Shown here: piece by piece, positions 19,458-31,925 of the stretch
How positions within the stretch are numbered: position 1 is the first letter of the stretch
Layout: each line of letters begins with the position of its first letter
Made by a program: the position numbers and the translations under genes
Notes under the pieces: model-generated
Told to the model about the DNA's origin: nothing
The model's database searches: none
What the model saw: only the letters and a program-made list of their open reading frames with translations
Assembly: GCA_025529335.1 (NCBI GenBank)
Contig: JAMYHX010000057.1
Span: forward strand, 62,001 to 126,000
Source: Rhizopus sp. PT2906
Lineage: Eukaryota > Mucoromycota > Mucoromycetes > Mucorales > Rhizopodaceae
Length of the DNA stretch: 64,000 nucleotides
Direction: 5' to 3'

Positions 19458-22400
19458 ATGAGCAAAAAGAAAGCACGACCAAAAAAGAACAAGATACTGG
19501 ACGCAAAAACACGGTTTCGACTATCATCGACCACTGGTCATCCTCTACCACTCGAATCGATCCAGCAACGACTGGCAGGTTTCTGGAAATCGATGACCTG
19601 GCCGATCTGTGTCAAGATTGTCAAGGCAAACATTGCACTCACGATCGCCTTTGGTCTCTTCTTGATCGATCCTATTCGTCAGTTAACAGGCGCTAGTGGT
19701 ATCCTAGCCGCTGTCGCAGTTGAGTTTGTGCATCCGTCGAAATCGTATGGTTTTTTAGCAGAGGACGTCGTGTATGGCAGTCTGATGTGCTGTCTTGTCG
19801 CCGCCTGGTCTATCCTCGGTACGTTTTTGTCGAGCCTGGTACGAGATCAGACAAACACGATGATGGCTCAACCCAAAGTATGCGTCATCTTGATGTTCTT
19901 CTTAATCATTGGCTGTTTCTTCCTTAGCATCATTCGAGTCAGAGTAGAGAAGGCAAATGTGGGCGGTATGTTGGCAGCTACGATCATGGTCATCAGTCTG
20001 ACAGCCGCTGTTCAAAATTCGGAGTTTACAACAGCTCCTACTGTAAGTTGATTCTAGCATCTCTTAAACCTACATTCGCTAAACTTTCCACGATAGCTCC
20101 AAGCACTAATTCCCACCCTTGTCGGATTTGCTCTCATCTTTCTTGTCTTCTTTCTCTTTCCGGAAAACAGCACACGGGTGTACGTTGAACAATTGATCAA
20201 GGTGTTGGAAGAGTTTGATTATATCACACAGCACCAGGTAAACGCCTTTTTACAGTCAGAACATCATGTTGATTCGGTTGCCGTAATACATAAAAAAGTC
20301 GATCTCCTTGTCTCAACCTTGATACAAAAGAAACGCATGGTCCGAAGGGAGCCGTCGTACAACGTCATTGCAACCACTGACGTCAGTGAGCTCACTACTT
20401 TGATCAAGCAGCTGCATGTGCCTCTCAGGGGGTTGGGTATCAGCCGTGCAATGGAGGAAAACATGCGAAATGCAGAAAGGAAAGTGATGGAGCGGGACAG
20501 TCAACAGGATGATGAGATGCACATAAAGAGACCTCGCAGCTACTATGGTGGAACGGATGATGAAGAAGAAGCAGAGGCCTTGGAGGTATCGGACAGTGAA
20601 GAAGAAGAATCGACAGAGAGTAACGAGACCACATGTTCAAGCCAGCAATTGAGACCACGAAAAGTTCAATGGGAAGATTCAATGAAGGTGATCACTTTTT
20701 GGAAAACTGATTATGACGAGATATTGAATGTTGTCAGGCCGACTTACGTTCATCTGGCACTCGCCTGTTCAGAAGCTGTTAAAGAATCGATCAAACGGTT
20801 GCGACGCATGCAGTCATTGGATCCTCGATATCAAGGCAAACCTTTCTTTTACAAGTACTATTATCGGTGGAAGGTGGGAACAGAGAAAGAAAAAGAGGAA
20901 GAAAAGGCGTTTTATTACGATCCATCCGTCGATCCTTCAATTCCTCTTTATGAAGCAATCCGTCAGTTCCATGAACAGAGACTCGTTGGCCTCAACAAGC
21001 TCTATACATCTACAGGTGTACCCAGGCGTATCCTATTCCTTTTGCTCACCTTTCAGTTCAATCTGCACACATTTGCAAAGCTACTGTACACATTAACATC
21101 GCTTATCTATGAGCTCGACCTCAACCGTAGTCGTCGTCAACTCTGGTGGCCGCATCTGTCGTTTACCAAATGGTTATTTCAAGATCATCAGACAGAAGCA
21201 TCCTTTGACCTAGAGACACCTGCTGCTATTGCAGGAACCACGCATCCGCTGGCCATCCAAGAAAGCTTGAGAAGACGCGCCACATTAATTGCAGCGTCTG
21301 CAGCGACTCACCGACGGTCATCCATCGTAGACTTAGAAAGTCAATTACAAAAGAAGCCATTATATAAACTGGAAACACCTTACCGTGGACAGGTCCGAAC
21401 GCCTGACGAGCACAGACAGGGCCATTTGGAAAAAGTAGTGATAAACCCCTGGAGGAGGAACGCGTTGGATCCAATGGACTATCATGATCCAGATGCTGCT
21501 TACCCCACCACCAAACGACAGCATTTCTTTTATAATGTGTACCTGTTTATCATTCAATACGTCTATACTGCTGATGCTGCCTTTGCCTTTCGTGCCATCA
21601 TCGTGGTCGTAGCGCTATCCTTGCCAGCATTTCTCGAAGACTCTGTCGGTTGGTATTCTGAATCTCGTGGACAGTGGGCTGTTGTCGTGGCTCTCATCTG
21701 GATGGGTCCTTCAGTAGGAAGCAATTTTTTTGCGTAAGTAATCAAAAAAGATATATATATATATATATATATATATTGTCTCTAACATTTTGAGTAGAAC
21801 AACAACGCGTACAGTAGGAACGTTCATTGGTGCAATTCAAAGCATAATCATTTGGGAAATAGCCAGGGGTACTATCCCTGGCCTGATCGTTTTGACGTTT
21901 TTCGTCAATTTGCCCTGGTGGCTGGTTTATATCAATGGCAAGTTTTGGAAAGCAAGTGGTCTGTTTGCATTAGTAACAACATCATTGAGTAAGTCATTAA
22001 TATTGGGATAAAAATGTTAGAACTCATATCTTTATTATTAGTTCTTGGATATACTTATAATCTGGACGAAGGAAACAATCAAACAACAATCTTTGTCATC
22101 ACCTACCAAGTAATAATACACTTGTTATTTGTGTCATTTTAACTAATATATTTTTACATTATTTAGAGAACAGTGACCTGTCTTGTAGGTGTGCTTGCTG
22201 CACTTATCATCAGTGCCTTTCCATACCCGAGGACAGGCAGAGTTGAACTACGGCATCGTATTTCAAATACCATCGGTGACCTCGGCTCACTCTATTCGAC
22301 ATTTTTAGCACTTCTTGTTCGAGACACACCCGAAGATCCTGAGACTCGACGGGCAGATAGGGCATTATTTCAGGCCATCGCAAACAATATACGTCAACAG

Positions 22401-22957
22401 ATCAAAGGTGAACGCGTCCTTTTGGACCAAAGCCGATTTGAACCTACATTACGAGGGACATTCCCAGCACACAGGTACCTTTATCTGCTTCAGGTGCTTG
22501 ATAACATATTAGGCTTGATCATTGGAATGGAGTTTGTCATACAAAAGATTTCATTTGAATGGAGAATGATGGTTGTTAAAGATACATGGCAAGCAAGAAA
22601 ACAGATGGTATGACACGTACACAGAAAATGAGGCACTAAAAGGTATTAAAAAATATTTTTGTATAGATTGCGTCTTACTTGACCGCGCTTCATTTAAGCT
22701 CTGATGCATTGACCAACAAGTCTCCTTTACCGCCATATGTTGTCAGACCAACCAAGGCAAGACGTACATTGACAAACCTGGCGCGTAGGATGGATGTGTT
22801 CAAAGTACAGCATTTAGGCGAAAGAGAATATACGTATTATAGTACTTATATGATGAACTCGGAACAGCTCTCTGTGGAATTAGAATTACTGGTGGCTACC
22901 GTTCGGGATTTAGTTGGTCCAGATAGTGTCAGCATATGGCTAAACTATAAACATTAA
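19458..22957 (+). CDS. FUSC/DUF2421 family multi-pass membrane protein
   Basis: A 1070-residue product from six exons (19458-20042, 20097-21733, 21798-21988, 22042-22109, 22167-22607, 22667-22957). It has an N-terminal six-helix block (IVKANIALTIAFGLFLIDPI through LVGFALIFLVFF), a long acidic cytosolic loop (about residues 250-400, including DDEEEAEALEVSDSEEEE), then a second hydrophobic block (AIIVVVALSLPAF, VALIWMGPSVGSNFF, TVGTFIGAIQSIIIWE) and a C-terminal cytosolic domain. This is the layout of fungal proteins with ArAE_2_N, FUSC_2 and DUF2421 domains, related to bacterial aromatic-acid exporters and to yeast Bre4-like proteins. Substrate is unknown. The start at 19458 precedes a Lys-rich N-terminus without a signal peptide. 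Confidence 0.82.
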
Positions 22958-24667
22958 GATAGAACTCCTATAGATACCCAATATATTACATCTTAGACTA
23001 TAAATAATCATAAATAAAGGTTAAAATTTTATAAAAGTCTCTACGAATTAAGACGATAGGCTGAAAGAGATTTTAGATGGCGAAGGACTGTGTCAAAAAC
23101 TAGAACAAGCTGCCAAAATGAAGGCCAACGATGTGATCAAGACTTGATAATAGTATCTCTTCTGGCTACACTGAAGCCACTTTGTGGAAATATGACCTTG
23201 TATTGTTGTTGTTTTTTTTAGGGGGGATTTTATCTTGGTCGCCCTGGGCAACTGCCCTTATGCTTTGAACAAACCATCATTTATTGACCATTCAACTCAA
23301 GAGCCGAATAATGTTTCGTTGTCTTGATGTTGTATTTTACACAGTCGGCAAGAGCTGCCAAACAAGTCCTGAGAGGACATCATGTGTATATTCTCAGTTA
23401 TGTTACTTTGTTCATGATAAGATAATCATAAAGCACCTTTTTGTGTTTTAGTATCTGTTAATATTACGTCTTGACAAACAAGAGTTATTCCTACATTGTT
23501 TGTTCCTTGTTTGTTCCTTGTAAATTGTTGTCAATTTATGCAAAAGAAAAAGAGTAGGTGGTCTTGGTTTTTATAGGCACAGCTGTCTTTGAATTTTTAC
23601 AAAATAGGTATGTTATGCTCAGCTCAATAGTAAAATAGAGCTACTTTCAAGACTCCCCTATGGTGAGTTATGTCCTCTGCGGCTGATAAACCGGATAAAC
23701 GCATATTCGAGATCACTACGAAAGCAATTATCGCAGCATACAATAGATAGGCTCTGGAGAATCCGAAATTCTAAGTTACTGTCAACCTCTATACCCTTGG
23801 ATGCTGTCGTATGGCTAACACCGATGTGCTAGACATCCGATACATTTTTACGAAAAAGTACTCCATTACTTGCCTTTAAACGGCTAAACATCTCTATACA
23901 CTTGCTATTACAGTGCTCCTTTTAAAAGTACTATTATTGCGTTCATTCATTTCTTCTTGAATTATCCTTTCCTGGTCTCAATGGTCGATTATATTCTCAA
24001 CATTACATAAAATATATCAACTACATCATGCTATATCACAAGCCTCAGCTCATTGCGAGGTTTAATCAATTTCCTTAACATCATGTTATTCTTTTATATA
24101 ACACACACTTGGATCATGATAAATAAACGAAACTTTGACTAGAAAACACGACTTTTGCAAATGGCCGCAGTTCGCCAAGAAGAACACAATGCGTCATTTT
24201 CTGAAAATAGAAACAATCGGATCTTTAAAAATGTTTATTCTTCTTTCCAGTTGGCATTACAACAGCAGTTACAAACATGCTCTTCCCAAGCTTCTTGAAG
24301 GGTTTGTGCGTCTTTATTTTTTTATATGTATTAAAACTCCTTTTCTATCTGACGTAACTATTGATAAACAGCTCCATTCGTTTAAACGGCAGCTTTATTC
24401 AATGACAACTCTGAAACAGGAACTTTCGATTAATCCATCTTTGGTTTCTCTTCCCTTTCATTATTTTTTATTTGCTTGGCTAAATAGAAACATGCATAGA
24501 ATTTGTCATTGGATTAAAAATAGCCACATTGTGGGGGCAGGGTTTCATCGGGTCACTTGTCGGTGTAATGATCTAATTATATTCCGCCTGTGATGGTGTT
24601 TTAAAAAAGCTCGCTTATTTTTTAATCTCTTCTTTCCATTCATCTTTTTGACTCTCAAAAAAAGAAA
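22958..24667. other. 1.7-kb intergenic with a short coding-like scrap
   Basis: At about 23053-23146 a plus-strand stretch after an AG reads RLKEILDGEGLCQKLEQAAK and stops, which looks like a lone exon or relic. The 152-codon open frame at 24135-24593 has no features I trust. Nothing else recognised. The protease promoter should lie in the final few hundred bases. Confidence 0.4.
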
Positions 24668-26253
24668 ATGCATATTGCTACTGCCATTTTTGCTTTTATA
24701 ACTACTGCAGTTTATGCTGCTACTAATCATGAGGAAGGCATCATACGAGCACCCATAATTCGTAATCATGATCCAAGTTATGCACTCGAGTTTGCAAAGA
24801 AGAGGTATCAACTATTATCAAAGAGGAGATTCAATAAGCGAGATCCATTCGAAGCAAATTTATACAATGATCAAGGTTCACAATATCTTGTTGAAGTGGG
24901 CATTGGTACCCCACCTCAGAACTTCATAGTTACTCTTGATACCGGAAGGTAATGAACAAATAAGAGAGATATGACATAACCGTGTTCTGATTACATATGT
25001 GGTATAGTGCTGACCTCTGGGTTCCCTCGACTGAATGTCCATCAAATGCCTGTCCGTTTTCCCGATTCAGCTCTTCAAATTCGTCCTCGTTCAAGTCACT
25101 GAATCAGAACTTTGGTATCCAGTATGGTATTGGTAATGTCAATGGCACTTATGCTACAGATACCGTGACCGTAGGTGGCGCAACTGTATCCAACCAACAG
25201 TTCGGTCTGGCTACCTTCACCAAGGATATTCTACAACCTAACCCATCTGCTGGTGGTGAAGGCTCATCTGCTCCAGGCTTCAATGGCAGTGCAAATAATA
25301 ATCAAATCGAAGCCAATGGTATCCTCGGTCTTGGCTATCCAGCTCTAACACAGGCTAACAGTCAGGGAGGAAACGCATATAATCCATTTGTATTTAACCT
25401 GGTATCGCAGAATCTGATCAAAGAGCCTGTTTTTTCAATCTACCTCAACAGCATCTCTAAATCCGGTTGGTCAGGCGAAATCATCTTTGGCGGCGTTGAT
25501 CAAAGCAAATTCGAAGGCAACTTGACTTACCTGCCCGTGGCTGGATTAACCTCGAAACGACCAAGCGCGTTAGGAGGAAATAACAGTAAATTCTATTATT
25601 GGATGGTCTATGGACAAGGATTGGGTGTTCAAAACGCAAACCATGGTTCGAACCCATATTGGAATCTCAAAGAGATGGGTGCATTCATTTTAGACACAGG
25701 CACAACATTGACATACCTGCCTACCTCTGTTGCTACTGAAATCGTCTCCGCATTTGCTGGTAGTAACGGTTATGCTCTTGATCGATCCTCAGGTGTCTTT
25801 GCTGTTGACTGTAACACGGCCAATAGTCCAGCAAGATTCGAGCTCCAGATGTCTACGTCAAGTTCCAGATCATCTAGTCCTATCGTCTTGAGTGTCCCCG
25901 CTTCCGAGTTGGTCATTCCTCTTGATAGCAAAGATGTATCCACTGCCTCCGTTTGCATGTTCGGTATCGCTCCTCTTGGAGGTTCCGGAAGTATTGGGGC
26001 CAACATGTATCTCGTGGGTGATTCTGTTCTTCGCTCTGCTTACATGGTCTTTGACATGGGACAGAACCGAGTTGGTTTGGCTGCTAGCAAAGGTATTGGT
26101 GGAAGAGTCAGCGTAGGAAACAGTACTGCTTCAGGATCTAGTCCATCATCTGGTACAAGCAGTGCAGCAGGGTCAGTCTTTGATCACAGTATGACAACAT
26201 CTATCACTTTGGCTGCTTTAGTATTGACAGCTGTGACCATGTCATCTTTCTAA
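24668..26253 (+). CDS. GPI-anchored A1 aspartic protease (yapsin-like)
   Basis: A pepsin-family endopeptidase at the cell surface. Two exons (24668-24948, 25008-26253) encode 508 residues. Signal peptide MHIATAIFAFITTAVYA is followed by a short propeptide ending at KKR/KRR/NKR basic sites. Catalytic motifs are VTLDTGSADLWV (split by the intron after DTG) and FILDTGTTLTYL; the flap region carries IQYGIGNVNGTY. The paired cysteines of ECPSNACP form the usual small loop. The C-terminus has a Ser/Gly-rich spacer and a hydrophobic tail (ITLAALVLTAVTMSSF), indicating GPI anchoring. Many N-glycosylation sites (NGTY, NGS, NLTY, NSS). A second protease gene of the same type and intron position lies 2 kb downstream, so the pair probably arose by tandem duplication. 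Confidence 0.9.
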
Positions 26254-26994
26254 TATTACATCATAATTATTAATTACACCTGTATATATATTTATACACC
26301 ATTTCCGTAAATAGATTACACAAACACAAAATATCTTTGCACGCATAAAAAATACAGTTTGCATAACCTCTGAAACTCTTATTGCACACCTGCGTCATCT
26401 TCTACAAAGGCTATTTTTTTTTGTTTAAATAAGGAAAAATCCTTAAAGGTCATCCAAATATGCATTGTTACAAGTATCAGTTTATTCTTGTAGTTGTAGT
26501 TTCCTACTTCAACAGTGTTTCTCTTTTCATCTTGTTTTTGATCACAGATCAAAACTGTTTAATCGGAATTTAAGCTCTGAAGAGTATGAAGATACATATA
26601 ACTGTATCCGTGACTAGTGCATTTCCTTAACTATCAATACAAATACCACAAAACCGATACAAAATAAAACGAATACCCTTTTCAGTATATAACGACTTGG
26701 GACATATTTATAATCTTTTCATGTTGAGGCGCGTTAGAAATACTGATCTGATGAGTGAGTTTAGCTTTGATGGCTCGTTTCGCCAACAGTAGGATTGTTG
26801 ATCAATTTTTAGCAGTGATGGTTATGTCAGAATCATTACTTTTGGGCCAGGTGTTGTATCTTACATTGAATAAGGGTCAATAAGCAGTGTCTACACGTCA
26901 ATAACAGAAGGTTCAGCAACATAAACTGATCAATCACAATAACAATTACAAACCTATATAATCACTTTCATTCTTTTTATCTCCTTCCTCCTTG
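26254..26994. other. Intergenic, nothing recognised
   Basis: AT-rich 3' flank of the protease gene. No supported feature. Confidence 0.45.
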
Positions 26995-27130
26995 AAAAGA
27001 AACATAAACTTTATAAATTCATGTTTAGCTTGACGATATACATTGAAAAACTTTGTTGGACAACACCATAGGTAATGGGTAGAACCAGCGCTTGTAGCAT
27101 TAACTTATTTTCTGATTTATGTTGTGCTCG
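26995..27130 (-). repeat. Dispersed short repeat family, copy 3
   Basis: Minus-strand copy. In that orientation it reads CAGAAAATAAGTTAATGCTA, then a block ending CCAACAAAGTTTTTCAATG, then CTAAACATGAATTTATAAAG. The peptide frame SENKLMLQALVLPITYGVVQ is open as in copies 1, 2 and 4. It lies between the two aspartic protease genes. Confidence 0.65.
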
Positions 27131-28231
27131 CCTTAAAAAGATGAACAAAATTGCTGAAGTCGAATCAAACTTAGTGCTTGATGCTCGTTTGAACGGAGCT
27201 TGTAAGATCAAAAGAGTAAGCTGAGAGCTCTTTGTTCTTTGATCGCTCACCTTATTTCAAATAGATCTTAAAGAGACAAAAAGAAAACATATGGTTATAA
27301 AAAACACGTATGATATCGCCATTATGAGACACTAATATCTTACTTGAAGATAAAAAAAAGTGACCAAAAGAAGAAGGGTATTTGATATACAAAGCAGTTT
27401 ATATTTCAGAAGCTGATTTGAATTTATATTCTTTAGACCACAAAGGACATCAATACCATGGAAGAGTTTTTTTTAGCTCGTATAAACACAAAGCAAATAT
27501 GACTGCAAAAGAAAAGTACTTTTGCTTGTAAGTATCCTTATGACTGCTAGATGCCTTTGTAATAACACAAATCGAATAGTTTGTCAAAAGACCATATATT
27601 TGACAACAACGACAAGTGTGATAACTCCTAGGTCAAATCGTTACCCGATAATTTGCAAGCAGAGTTAATTTTGAATGACGTCCACTTTGATGAAGAGCAA
27701 CTCGAGTTCTTGACAACTGAGGCGTTGGAGGTATGTAACTTTAATTGCGAGCCTTTATTCTTGATTTGACTAAAGGCTCATCTCTGTTTAAACATAGTAA
27801 CAAAGTTGTACTACCTTTCTTTTTAATCATGGGCTTTAAGCTTTGTTTGTTGACTTTGGAGTTGATAAGGCCAAAGTTGTATATTACTAAAGAAGTGACC
27901 ACCTATCAGTTCCCTATCACAAAGTATGCCATCAACGATGGTGGTGCCCAAGATTCGATAAAGTGTCTTGGCAAGATGAAGGTAAGAAAGTGATATTGTT
28001 GGTATAGAACTGTTCGCGTAACTAATTGTGATATTTGCTGTAGTTGTTGTATTTGTAATGGACAAAAAGTAAAATGAGACACTTTATGCCTATTAAAATA
28101 AACTCTTTATTATTTTTGAAACAAACATTTACATGGACTTTGCTAACTGTTGGGGTTTTCATTTATTTTATCTCTTTTTCTGGCATAAAGATGGTTTCTT
28201 TTTCTTTTTCTGGCTAAACCGTGGCGTCTGA
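27131..28231. other. Intergenic with an exon-like fragment
   Basis: At 27632-27729 a segment bounded by a CTAG acceptor and a GTATGT donor reads SLPDNLQAELILNDVHFDEE and onward without stops for 32 codons on the plus strand. A second open stretch (27745-27993) contains TTYQFPITKYAINDGGAQDS. They look like exons of a degraded gene but I cannot identify it. Confidence 0.35.
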
Positions 28232-29562
28232 ATGATATATTACAGATTGCTTGTGTTCTGTATCACGATTATATTTATCTTGACAGGTCATGCAGAAAAT
28301 ATAGAATTACGGCTGACTAAAAATAGAATCAGTGACAAGCTTAACTATCGATCATATGAGCATTATGCCAAGCTGTACAATGACGAAGGGTCTCAATATC
28401 TTGTAAATATCAGTATAGGTAATCCTAAACAAGACTTTACTGTCGCTTTAGATACAGGCAGGTAAAAAAGAAAGAAAACTGGACTTGTCGTAGAAAAGAC
28501 TTATATATATAGCTCTGATTTATGGGTGCCCTCTATGCGTTGTCCAGTGTATCAGTGTCCTTTAGCTCGTTTTGACTCACAAAGATCAAATACGTTCAAG
28601 AGTGTATCATTAAACAAACCATTTCATGTGACTTATGGTATAGGCTTTGTCGAAGGCGTATACGGACAAGATAGCGTGTACTTGGAAAATGCTCATGTTG
28701 AAGATCAAGTGTTTGGTATGGCACGTTCGACGAGTCAAATTATTTATCCAAAGGTCAGGGGTGCAAATGGTATCCTGGGCTTAGGTTATCCATCACTATC
28801 CTCCAGCAGTGATCATGATCCGTTTATTTTTCAGCTGGCAAAACGAGGCTTGATCGAGCAACCTCTATTTTCTATCAGCCTGGGATCTGATCACGGATGG
28901 GCAGGAGAGTTAGTGTTGGGCGGCATCAATCATGACAAGTATGAAGGTGACATTTGCTTTACTGCAACTCGTGAAGATCACACCAATAAGACATACTGGA
29001 TGGTGGGCGGCAGGGCTGTTGAAATTGCTAATGATCATACTGTGATCATGAATAGAACCTTTGAGTCTACAAGAAACTTTATTGTTGATACAGGCACAAC
29101 ACTCACATACATGAGCCAACAGCTGATTGATACTATCCTGCGAGCACTCTCTGCAGATGGGATTCATGTCACGCTTGATCATTCCTCGGGAACATATTTC
29201 ATTGACTGTCAGTCTGCAGCAAATTCAAGTCATCATGTGCGGTTTATCTTGGACGATGACATCAAGTTGAGCATTCCGATAGGGTCATTGACTATTCCTT
29301 TGAATGGAGAAACAGTCTCGAGTTCTTCGTTATGTATGTTTGGATTAGCTCCCTGGTTACCGACAGAGCCAAGCTTGATGATGGGCAGAAATGGCTGGAT
29401 TATGTTGGGTGATACGGTCCTTAGAGACATTCTCCTAGTATTTGATATGGAAAAGCATCGAATTGGCTTTGCAAAGGTAACCTATTGCCTATATGGCCTT
29501 CAAACTAAAACATTATATCTTAGGCAAAAGGAACATCTTCATCTGTTGCATGTAAACTGTAA
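28232..29562 (+). CDS. Secreted A1 aspartic protease
   Basis: Second pepsin-family gene, 410 residues from three exons (28232-28461, 28513-29476, 29524-29562). Signal peptide MIYYRLLVFCITIIFILTGHA; a very short propeptide precedes YLVNISIGNPKQDF. The catalytic motifs are ALDTGSSDLWV and FIVDTGTTLTYM, and the flap sequence is HVTYGIGFVEGVY. The first intron interrupts the Ser codon after DTG, exactly as in the 24668 gene, which supports common origin. Unlike that gene there is no Ser/Gly spacer and no hydrophobic C-tail, so the enzyme is probably released. The tiny third exon adds AKGTSSSVACKL. It converges on the GLO3 gene with only 79 bp between stop codons. Confidence 0.88.
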
Positions 29563-29641
29563 CATCTTGAATGACTATCAAACAAACAACGGTGGGAGAA
29601 ATATCAAGAAATACTTTATTGAATACACATATAAAACTGTT

Positions 29642-31079
29642 TTATGTATTAAAATAACTTCTCACTTTATTCGTCGCATTCTCCGCAAGATCCTTCACTG
29701 CGTCCAGATCCAGGGCAGCCTGATCGACGATTCTACGTGCCATAGCCACTGCATGGTCTTGTACGTTATCCCAGTCAGTCAATGAGACTGTATCATGTCC
29801 ACTGTACGTATCTACCTCTTGTGAATCTCTGCCAAAGTACATATCGGACGAAATAGCCTTTGCAGATGAGAATTGGGAAAGACGACTCTGTTCAGCAGCT
29901 GAAATGGCAGGATCATATTCGTTCCTGCCAAAATATTGGTCTGAAGATATAGCACGTGCTGAACCAAACTTTTCTCTTGCTGATGTTGTTTCTTCTGTGT
30001 ATGGTTTTTGTTCAGGCATTGACACGTTCAAACGAGCCATGCCAAAGCCTAATTTCTCGTATTCCTCCTCCTTTGCGGTGTTGTTGTCTTGATACATCAG
30101 CCGAGAAGATAAGGGCTTTCTTGAGCCTTCCTCATCCTTTGTCGTCTCTTCTTTTTCTTCTTCTTCTTGATATTTGGCTTTTCGTTCCAAATCTTGTTTC
30201 GCTTGTGCCTCAGCTACTTCGAAATTGAAGTTGACCGGTGCTTTCTTGACTCCAAGCTTTGCAGTCTTTCCTGGCTTACGAGGTGCACGTATGCCCATTG
30301 CTGTTCGGTTCGTTGATGTTGTTCGAGTAGTAGGTGGCTTTGACGTAGTAGATGTAGTAGGCGTAGTAGGCGTAGTTTGTGTTGTTTGTGTTGTTTGTAC
30401 TGGTGGATTCTCCTCCACAGGCTTGCTCACTGGTTCTTTCTTTTCTTCGACCTCTTTCTCTTCCTCCTTCTTTTCTTCCTTCTTTGGAGGCTCATTTTCT
30501 TCTTGGACGTCAATGTCAATTACTACATTGGTAGGATGCCTACAGTTCAAAAACAAAGGGTTAGTTTAAATCCATCAACTCTATTTTACATTACATGATG
30601 GCATCTTCAGCTGCTCTCTTTGTTAATAGCTCCTTATACTGTTGACCAGCTCTACTACTGTATTTTTGTCTGGCATCGTTAGTCGTACTGATTGATGATT
30701 TCGAAAAGAATTCAGAAGCTACTTGGTTTCCGCCTACTTTCATCAGACGTAGTTGGTCCCAGGTCCAAGAGTCAAGCACAGTCGATCTAGTATAGTTAGT
30801 CATATAAAAATAGGCATGTATCTTTTTATTGTAGTTTACCTTACAAAGCTAATATGGACCCCCAAGTTTCTGTGAGCAGAAGAACAGTTGGTACAAATGT
30901 AGATGCCAAATGATACTGAAGCCCAGTCTGGATTCTTAGTGTGGCAATCAAAGCATGACTACAGAAAGAAATGAGTTATGGTTACAGACCATTTTGTCTT
31001 TATTATTTACTTTATTGTAACGGTTTTGCTTTAGTTTTTTAAATACAAGCTGAATTTGTTCCTTGGTTGGTTCAGGCAT
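29642..31079 (-). CDS. GLO3: ArfGAP Glo3 (ARFGAP2/3 type)
   Basis: GTPase-activating protein for Arf1 in COPI vesicle traffic from Golgi to ER. Four exons (31079-31011, 30958-30840, 30786-30595, 30539-29642) give 425 residues. The zinc finger is split across exons: [37 protein letters not shown], giving C-x2-C-x16-C-x2-C, followed by the arginine finger and [18 protein letters not shown]. The middle has a Glu/Lys and Thr-Pro-rich linker ([13 protein letters not shown]). The C-terminal third has the Glo3 regulatory motif repeated: [14 protein letters not shown] and [15 protein letters not shown], and an amphipathic end. These motifs separate Glo3/ArfGAP2/3 from Gcs1-type ArfGAPs. Confidence 0.92.
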
Positions 31080-31925
31080 TTTAAAGATAAAGGGAGTTTC
31101 AAGAACGCGATTTCTCAGAGTCCTCAATACAGCATAAATTTCATCCAATAAAAATCTCTTTATTTATTAGTCTTTCACTCTTTTGATTATATTGTCCTCT
31201 TCCTTTGCTTATAGACTCTTGTTAAGCTAAAATAAGCTTATATATCTTATGCTTGTAGAATACTTTCACTCTTCTCCCTCTCTCTTTTTTGATCTCCTAT
31301 TTATATAAATGATCTACCCCCTTCAATTGCCATTGAGTGAGGGCAGTCAAAGGCACGCACGGACATATATGTATATACAGATCAAAAAGAAAAAGACTAG
31401 ATATATATCTTTTTCTTATAGAGGTTATATGAAACTTGGATGCCAGGTTTTCATTCGATATATGTATGCATGATAGTTGAGGGGAGTCCTTTTGTGTTAG
31501 TATTCAGGTACATGTATGATAATGAAAGCTATAAGAAATAAGAGCTCAGCTTATTTATGCTTTCATCATTGGTTTAACTGCATTTTTTATAGCTTTTCAT
31601 CATAATAACATAAGCACACAACAAAAAAGTTACTTAAAGTAGTTTATATGTGACTTTTGAGAATGATTAAACCAACAAGTGGCAATATATCAGTAAAGAA
31701 AAAAAAGGTAAAAAGATGTCGTAGAAAAGTAAAGTAGACGTGACAAAAAGGATGCACCTTTGCGCAACGCCTTTGTATGCAAAAAAAAAAAAAGTCATTT
31801 AAAAGAAATGATATAAACACATATACAATGTTTCTTTATTTCTTTTTATTGTTGTTATTCCATAATATATAAAAGGCTGTTCCCATTTTTAGACCTTTAT
31901 TTCCTCTTTCTTTTTTTCTCTTTAT
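31080..31925. other. Divergent promoter region
   Basis: Lies between the divergent GLO3 and the 31926 gene. CT-rich tracts near 31265-31295 and 31895-31920 and a TATATATA stretch near 31395. No coding feature seen. Confidence 0.45.

Noticed and set aside
24135..24593. 152-codon plus-strand open frame
   Set aside because: No motif, signal or splice structure; composition like the AT-rich intergenic DNA around it.
30174..30569. Long plus-strand open frame of 131 codons, hydrophobic and Val/Ser/Phe-rich
   Set aside because: It is the antisense shadow of the Thr/Lys/Glu-rich linker of the GLO3 gene on the minus strand.
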